Assembly: GCA_937887565.1 (NCBI GenBank)
Contig: CALABS010000077.1
Coordinates: 1-64,000 of the forward strand
Reading direction: 5' to 3'
DNA: 64,000 nucleotides
From: an uncultured Rhodospirillaceae bacterium
GTDB lineage: Bacteria; Pseudomonadota; Alphaproteobacteria; Rhodospirillales; Magnetospirillaceae
This document shows positions 59,493 to 64,000 of the stretch, in pieces; within the stretch, counting starts at the first letter, position 1; each line of letters begins with the position of its first letter. Under the pieces are notes generated by a model. The model was not told where the DNA came from. It ran no database searches and was given only the letters and a program-made list of their open reading frames with translations. A program made the translations under genes and the position numbers.

Positions 59493-60115
59493 GCCGGCAC
59501 CGGGCAGGTGTTGGCGTGACCGTCGAAGAAGGCGCAGGCCTGGTCGCGGAAGTGCTCGAGGCCGCGCAGCACGCCGTCGGGCAGATGGGTGGTCCTGAGC
59601 AGGCGCACCGGGTCCATGTCCATGCGCTCCATGCCGTGGAAGATGCCCAGCATCAGCGCGTAGTGGATCAGCAGGCTCGACCAGTCGCGATGACGGGCGG
59701 CGGCGGCGAAGCCGGTGTGGTCGTTCTGGAAGGCCTCGAAGATCTGCGCCTCGGTCGAATAGTCGCAGGCGACGCGGTTGGCGTAGTACTCGGCCGACAT
59801 CCGGTGGGCGAGATGCCAGCCGGCGGGCATGGCCAGGCTCAGATTGTCCTTGGTCTCCTGGCGGCGGCAGGCGATGTCCGAGACGTGCGCCAGCTCGTGG
59901 GCGACGGTGAACGGCGCGCAGGACGACAGCAGCATGGTCATCTCGATATGGTGCTCGCCGACGATGCGGGGCACGACCTTGCCGTTGTAGCCCGGCATGT
60001 CGGCTTTGGCGACCGCCAGCAGATCGCCCAGGCGGTGGTTGTCGGCGTCGAACCGGGCCATCATGCCCTTGATCACCGCCTCTTCGTGGTCCGTGAACCC
60101 GACGACATCGACCAT
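59489..60115 (-). CDS. HExxH-motif protein, putative metallopeptidase of unknown family
   Basis: The 208-residue cytosolic protein has a zincin-type motif, VAHELAHVSD near residue 85. A plausible third ligand is in MSAEYYANRVACDYS downstream. It has no signal peptide. It converges on sorB with a 4-base overlap of stop regions. No family is recognised; peptidase activity is inference from the motif alone. Confidence 0.7.
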   Translation of the reverse strand: MVDVVGFTDHEEAVIKGMMARFDADNHRLGDLLAVAKADMPGYNGKVVPRIVGEHHIEMTMLLSSCAPFTVAHELAHVSDIACRRQETKDNLSLAMPAGWHLAHRMSAEYYANRVACDYSTEAQIFEAFQNDHTGFAAAARHRDWSSLLIHYALMLGIFHGMERMDMDPVRLLRTTHLPDGVLRGLEHFRDQACAFFDGHANTCPVPA

Positions 60116-60228
60116 CGAGGGGGGCTCCCGTTCACCTGTTTCCCTGAGGGGGTATGCTGGACCGGCGGCTCGGCCGAAGTCATTACCGAAATGGGGGTAG
60201 GACGAGCCCGTCCCAAAAATGACACGGC

Positions 60229-61107
60229 CTACAGCACCCGGGAGAGGAAGGCCATCAGGCCGGGGACCAGCCGGGGCACGCCCGCGGGCTCGCCATGGCC
60301 GAAGCCGTCGATGGGCAGCAACTCCATGGCCGCCTTCCCGCGCGCGGCCAGGATCGCCTCGGCGTCGGCGAAGGGGACCTGGGCGTCGTCGGTGCCGTGG
60401 ACCAGCAACAGCGGGCAGGCGACGCGGTGCACTACGGTGACGGCGGCGATGTCGTCGTAGCGATGGCCGATGGCGCGCTCCACATGGCGCAGCACCCACC
60501 ATCCCAGGATGGGATAGGGGATGTGGAAGGCCCGGAGCCAGCGGCGCATCATCCAGCGCGGATGGGCGAAGGCCGACACCGCCACCGCAGCCCGCAGGTC
60601 GGCGCGGCGCGACGCCGCCAGGATCACCGCCGCGCCGCCTACCGAATGGCCGATGGCACAGATGCGGGCCGGATCGACGTCGGGCCGCGCCGTCAGCCAG
60701 TCGAGCGCGTGGTCCAGATCCTCGGCGAAGCGGGGCATGGAGGCGAAGTCGTCGTCGTCGCTGCGGCCGTGGCAGCGGGCATCCAGCAGCAGCACGCCCA
60801 GCCCGGCCCGGTGCAGCGGCTCGGCCAACGGCAGCAGCTCGGCCGCCGAACTGCCCCAGCCGTGCAGGATCACCACCGCCGGCCCGGGCGCCGGCCCGGG
60901 CGCGGGATCGGGCGCGATGAACCAGGCCGAGAGGCGCCTGCCCCGCGCGGTGGGGAAGGAAACGTCCTCGGCCGCCAGCCCCAACTCGGCCGGCGAGGGT
61001 CCCGGGGCGCGGCCAGGCCGGAACAGCCGGCGCAGGCCGGCGGGGGCCAGCAGGACGGCGAGCAGCAGCACGGCGAGCAGCAAGAGGGTAGGGAGGGCGG
61101 CGGTCAT
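60229..61107 (-). CDS. Alpha/beta hydrolase
   Basis: The 292-residue protein has an N-terminal membrane anchor (residues 5-27), the oxyanion region VVILHGWGSSA, the nucleophile elbow GHSVGG near residue 164, the acid in LVHGTDDAQVPF and a final catalytic His in DGFGHGE. The substrate is unknown. ATG 61107 is chosen; ATG 61119 and an upstream in-frame start are alternatives. Confidence 0.85.
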   Translation of the reverse strand: MTAALPTLLLLAVLLLAVLLAPAGLRRLFRPGRAPGPSPAELGLAAEDVSFPTARGRRLSAWFIAPDPAPGPAPGPAVVILHGWGSSAAELLPLAEPLHRAGLGVLLLDARCHGRSDDDDFASMPRFAEDLDHALDWLTARPDVDPARICAIGHSVGGAAVILAASRRADLRAAVAVSAFAHPRWMMRRWLRAFHIPYPILGWWVLRHVERAIGHRYDDIAAVTVVHRVACPLLLVHGTDDAQVPFADAEAILAARGKAAMELLPIDGFGHGEPAGVPRLVPGLMAFLSRVL

Positions 61108-61132
61108 GGCCGGCACCATAGCGCAAACGGAA

Positions 61133-61157
61133 AGCGCCGGGCACGTGGCCCGGCGCT
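61133..61157 (-). terminator. Intrinsic terminator of glnK-amtB
   Basis: A perfect 10-bp stem (61133-61142 with 61148-61157) with a 5-nt loop is followed on the minus strand by a T-rich stretch (TTTCCGTTT). It lies 28 bases after the amtB stop. Confidence 0.75.
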
Positions 61158-61184
61158 CCCCAAGCGTATGACGGGTATTCCCGC

Positions 61185-62516
61185 TTAGCTGTGGACGGTC
61201 TCGCCGTGCAGGGCGAGGTCCAGGCCCTCGGTCTCGGTCTCCTTCGAGACCCTGAGGCCCATGGTCATGTCGATGACCTTGAGCAGGACCAGGCTGACGA
61301 CGCCGCACCACACGATGGTGATCAGCACGCCCTCGGCCTGCAGCAGCACCTGGGCGGCGTTGCCTTCCAGCAGGCCGGCCTTGCCGCCGATCGCCTCGGC
61401 GGCGAACACGCCGGTCAGCAGGGCGCCGACGATGCCGCCGACGCCGTGAACGCCGAAGGCGTCCAGCGCGTCGTCATAGCCAAAGGCCTTCTTGAGGCCC
61501 GAGACGCCCCAGTAGCACACCGGGCCGGCGATCACGCCCATGATCAGGGCGCCCGACGGCGACACGAAGGCGCAGGCCGGGGTGATGACCACCAGGCCGG
61601 CGACGGCGCCCGAGGCGGCGCCCAGCAGCGACGGCTTGCCGCGGACCAGCCACTCGGCGACCGACCACGACACCACGGCGACGGCGGTGGTGATCTGGGT
61701 GTTGATCATGGCCACGCCCGCGGTGGCGCCGGCGGCCAGGGCCGAGCCGGCGTTGAAGCCGAACCAGCCCACCCACAGCAGCGACGCGCCGACCATGGTC
61801 AGGACCAGGTTGTGCGGCGCCATGTTCTCGTTGCCGATGCCGGCGCGCTTGCCGACCAGGATGGCGGCGATCAGGCCGGCCAGACCGGAGTTGATGTGCA
61901 CCACGGTGCCGCCGGCGAAGTCCAGCACGCCGTCGTCCAGCAGCAGGCCGCCCGGGCCCCACACCATGTGGCAGACCGGCACGTAGACCAGGAACAGCCA
62001 CAGGACCAGGAACACCATGGCCGACGAGAACTTCATGCGGTCGGCCGGGCCGCCCAGGATGATGACCGGGGTCAGCATGGCGAAGGTGCCCTGGAACATC
62101 ACGAAGACGAATTCGGGGATGGTGCCCGACAGCCCATCGGGGGCGATGCCGGCCAGCATGACCTTGTCCAGGCCGCCGATGAAGGCGTTGCCCTCGGTGA
62201 AGGCCAAGCTGTAGCCGGCCGCCACCCACAGGGTGAACATCAGGCCGGCGCCGAACATCGCCTGCATCAGCACGGCGAGCACGTTCTTCTTGCGCACCAG
62301 GCCGCCATAGAACAGGGCCAGGCCGGGCACCAGCATCATCAGCACCAGGATGGACGCGGTCAGCATCCAGGCGGTGTCGCCGGCCGACAGCTCGGGCGCG
62401 GGGGCGGCTTCGGCGGCGGCCTCGGCCGCATCCTGGGCCAGGGCGGCGCCGGCGGCGAACATGGACGCGCCGGCCAGCACGGCCGTGTCGCGAAGCTTGC
62501 GGATCATGGTCATCAT
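61185..62516 (-). CDS. amtB: Ammonium transporter
   Basis: The 443-residue protein has a cleavable signal region (about 1-28) and eleven helices. AmtB landmarks are GLALFYGGLVRKKNVL, the pore histidine segments NSGLAGLIAAI preceded by VVHI and FGVHGVGGIVGALLTG, and the aromatic gate of FVMFQGTFA. It imports ammonium and is blocked by the GlnK encoded just upstream (16 bp). Confidence 0.96.
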   Translation of the reverse strand: MMTMIRKLRDTAVLAGASMFAAGAALAQDAAEAAAEAAPAPELSAGDTAWMLTASILVLMMLVPGLALFYGGLVRKKNVLAVLMQAMFGAGLMFTLWVAAGYSLAFTEGNAFIGGLDKVMLAGIAPDGLSGTIPEFVFVMFQGTFAMLTPVIILGGPADRMKFSSAMVFLVLWLFLVYVPVCHMVWGPGGLLLDDGVLDFAGGTVVHINSGLAGLIAAILVGKRAGIGNENMAPHNLVLTMVGASLLWVGWFGFNAGSALAAGATAGVAMINTQITTAVAVVSWSVAEWLVRGKPSLLGAASGAVAGLVVITPACAFVSPSGALIMGVIAGPVCYWGVSGLKKAFGYDDALDAFGVHGVGGIVGALLTGVFAAEAIGGKAGLLEGNAAQVLLQAEGVLITIVWCGVVSLVLLKVIDMTMGLRVSKETETEGLDLALHGETVHS

Positions 62517-62532
62517 GACGGCGGTTCCCCTA

Positions 62533-62871
62533 TCAGAGCGCGTCGTGGTTGGTCTCGCCCGTGCGGATGCGGACGACGTTGGAGACTTCGGTGACGAAGA
62601 TCTTGCCGTCGCCCATCTTGCCGGTGCGGGCGGCGGTCATGATGGCCTCGACGGCCTTGTCGGCGACGGCGTCCTCGACCGCCAGCTCCAGCTTCACCTT
62701 GGGCACGAAATTGGCGACGTACTCGGCGCCGCGGTAGATCTCGGTCTGGCCCTTCTGGCGGCCGAAGCCCTTGCACTCGGTGACGGTCATGCCCTGGATG
62801 CCGGCGGCGGAGAGGGCGTCGCGCACCTCGTCCAGCTTGAACGGCTTAATGATGGCGATGATGTATTTCAT
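62533..62871 (-). CDS. glnK: Nitrogen regulatory PII protein GlnK
   Basis: The 112-residue PII protein has the T-loop GRQKGQTEIYRGAEYV with the uridylylation Tyr51 and the B- and C-loop signature KIFVTEVSNVVRIRTGE. Trimeric GlnK reads 2-oxoglutarate, ATP/ADP and uridylylation state and gates AmtB. A GGGGG site lies 4 bases before the ATG and a sigma-54 promoter lies upstream. Confidence 0.96.
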   Translation of the reverse strand: MKYIIAIIKPFKLDEVRDALSAAGIQGMTVTECKGFGRQKGQTEIYRGAEYVANFVPKVKLELAVEDAVADKAVEAIMTAARTGKMGDGKIFVTEVSNVVRIRTGETNHDAL

Positions 62872-62902
62872 GTGACCCCCTACGATTTAACTGGGGGCGT
62901 GT

Positions 62903-62920
62903 CAGCAAGGGGCGTGCCGA
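62903..62920 (-). promoter_or_regulatory. Sigma-54 promoter of glnK-amtB
   Basis: On the minus strand CGGCACG-CCCC-TTGCT matches the RpoN consensus, with GG (-24) and GC (-12) separated by exactly 10 bases. Transcription would start near 62893, 22 bases before glnK. This fits NtrC-dependent induction under nitrogen limitation; no clear NtrC palindrome was found in the 110 bp upstream. Confidence 0.85.
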
Positions 62921-63032
62921 ACTTGTAAAGCCTGTTGGATCAACGGACTATGTTGGGTGGCGCGCAAAGCGGCAGGCGCGAGCGCTCAAAAAAGCACCAC
63001 TTCGGCGGCACATGGTCAAATTTTATGCAATA

Positions 63033-63587
63033 CTACGGATGGTGCCGGCCATCGGGCGCCCGCAGGGCCCGCACCAGCGCCTCCACCGCCGTTTCGGGGG
63101 CGCCGTCGTTGACGATGACGAGGTCGGCATCGGCCTGGACCGCACCGGCCCGCCGCAGGCGCTCGGCGATGTCGGCGGCGGTCTCGCGGCCGCGCCGGGC
63201 CAGACGCTCGGCCAGGACCGGGATGGGGGCGGTGATCTCGACCACCATGGTGGGCAGAAGGCGGCGGGCGTCGGCGACGGCGGCGCGCGACAGGTTGGCG
63301 ACGCAAGTCTTGCCGGCGGTGACCTCGTCGGCCACCGAGGCGGGGATGCCGTAGCGGATGCCGTGGGCGTCCCAGTCCAGCAGGAAGCCGGCGGATGCCT
63401 TCATGGCGGCAAATTCCCCGGGCGTGGCGGCACGGTGGTCCTCGCCGCCGGCCTCGGCCGGGCGGGTGATCACCCGGCGGACGAAGACGATGTCGGGGGA
63501 ATCGGCCAAGTGGCGGCGGGCGCCGTCCATGATGGTGTCCTTGCCGGCCCCCGACGGCCCGACCACCGCCACCAGCCGGCCGGGCAC
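63033..63587 (-). CDS. phnN: Ribose 1,5-bisphosphate phosphokinase
   Basis: The 184-residue kinase makes PRPP from ribose 1,5-bisphosphate. It has the P-loop VVGPSGAGKDT at the N-terminus and the guanylate-kinase-like fold with RRVITRPAEAGGEDH. The length equals that of E. coli PhnN (185). GTG 63587 is the only start giving this length; it follows the phoB stop by two bases. No other C-P lyase genes lie in the window, but the PhoB link fits phosphate control. Confidence 0.9.
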   Translation of the reverse strand: MPGRLVAVVGPSGAGKDTIMDGARRHLADSPDIVFVRRVITRPAEAGGEDHRAATPGEFAAMKASAGFLLDWDAHGIRYGIPASVADEVTAGKTCVANLSRAAVADARRLLPTMVVEITAPIPVLAERLARRGRETAADIAERLRRAGAVQADADLVIVNDGAPETAVEALVRALRAPDGRHHP

Positions 63588-63589
63588 AA

Positions 63590-64000
63590 TCAGGCTGCCT
63601 GGCCGGCGTCCAGCGCGTAGCCGGCGGCGCGGACGGTGCGGATGATGTCGAGGTCGTGGTCGCCGTTCAGTGCCTTGCGCAGGCGGCGAATATGGACGTC
63701 GACGGTGCGCGGCTCGACATAGATGTCCGGCCCCCACACCGCGTTCAACAGCTCCTCGCGCGAGAACACGTTGCCGGGGTGCTGCATGAAGAACTGCAGC
63801 AGGCGGAACTCGGTGGGGCCCAGATGGACGGCGCGGTCGCCGCGCGTCACCCGATGGGCGGCGAGGTCCATGGTGATGTCGCCGTATTGCAGCAGGCCCT
63901 TCTGCGGCACCGGCTGGACCCGGCGCAGCATGGCGCGGATGCGGGCCATCAGCTCGGGCAGCGAGAACGGCTTGGTCATGTAGTCGTCGGCGCCGGTGTT
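63590..64000 (-). CDS. phoB: PhoB-type response regulator, N-terminus beyond the window
   Basis: The last 136 residues of an OmpR/PhoB-family regulator. The fragment begins NTGADDYMTKPF at the end of the receiver domain, with the conserved Lys-Pro, and continues into a winged-helix domain. LGPTEFRLLQFFMQHPGNVF and RTVDVHIRRLRKAL are characteristic of PhoB. It would bind Pho boxes under phosphate starvation. It runs off the right edge. Confidence 0.9.
   Translation of the reverse strand, partial: NTGADDYMTKPFSLPELMARIRAMLRRVQPVPQKGLLQYGDITMDLAAHRVTRGDRAVHLGPTEFRLLQFFMQHPGNVFSREELLNAVWGPDIYVEPRTVDVHIRRLRKALNGDHDLDIIRTVRAAGYALDAGQAA

Overview
The window is GC-rich with dense, frequently overlapping genes and looks like the chromosome of an alphaproteobacterium, most likely a Rhodospirillales/Magnetospirillum-type free-living denitrifier. 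The grounds are an HdaA-type DnaA regulator, an EipB (DUF1849) envelope protein, Sec-type (clade II) nitrous oxide reductase genes, several FNR/NNR-type boxes, glnK-amtB and phoB. The organism call is inference; no rRNA, tRNA or phage genes were seen.

Positions 1-26.7 kb are mostly housekeeping. They hold a UbiA-type prenyltransferase, a four-PAS histidine kinase, apt, gmk, yicC, an MntA-HepT toxin-antitoxin pair, an SDR enzyme, a membrane protein-cysS-gltX-nadE run, an RND efflux pair facing a DUF2892 gene across a strong promoter with a palindromic operator, purM-purN, and a DUF2066-CDP-alcohol transferase-AI-2E-hdaA operon. Hairpin repeats of REP type lie between several of these.

Positions 26.9-44.6 kb are an N2O respiration region. 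On the minus strand run nosZ, two di-haem cytochromes c, nosB-like, nosD, nosG, nosH, nosF, nosL and nosY. Upstream are a Crp/Fnr regulator, a second NosL-like protein and a SCO-like protein. On the plus strand follows an uncharacterised set: a small secreted protein, an FtsX/MacB-type permease, its ATPase, and a membrane protein with CCSK and HHHCPFC motifs. Two more Crp/Fnr regulators and a NirV-like protein complete the block. FNR/NNR-type palindromes precede nearly every transcription unit, so the whole block is probably one regulon; I propose that the uncharacterised set serves copper or thiol delivery to NosZ.

Positions 44.6-49.5 kb encode an ECF metal transporter of K-M-L-Q-O layout behind a cobalamin riboswitch, hence probably for cobalt, and a divergent DMT transporter with a histidine-rich tail. 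Positions 49.5-60.1 kb carry an EipB homologue with two TPR proteins, preceded by three 21-bp-phased palindromes, then a GH1 glucosidase with an UPF0104 membrane protein, a diguanylate cyclase with a periplasmic haem-c motif, and a SorA-SorB sulfite dehydrogenase. The end of the window holds a hydrolase, sigma-54-controlled glnK-amtB, phnN and a truncated phoB.
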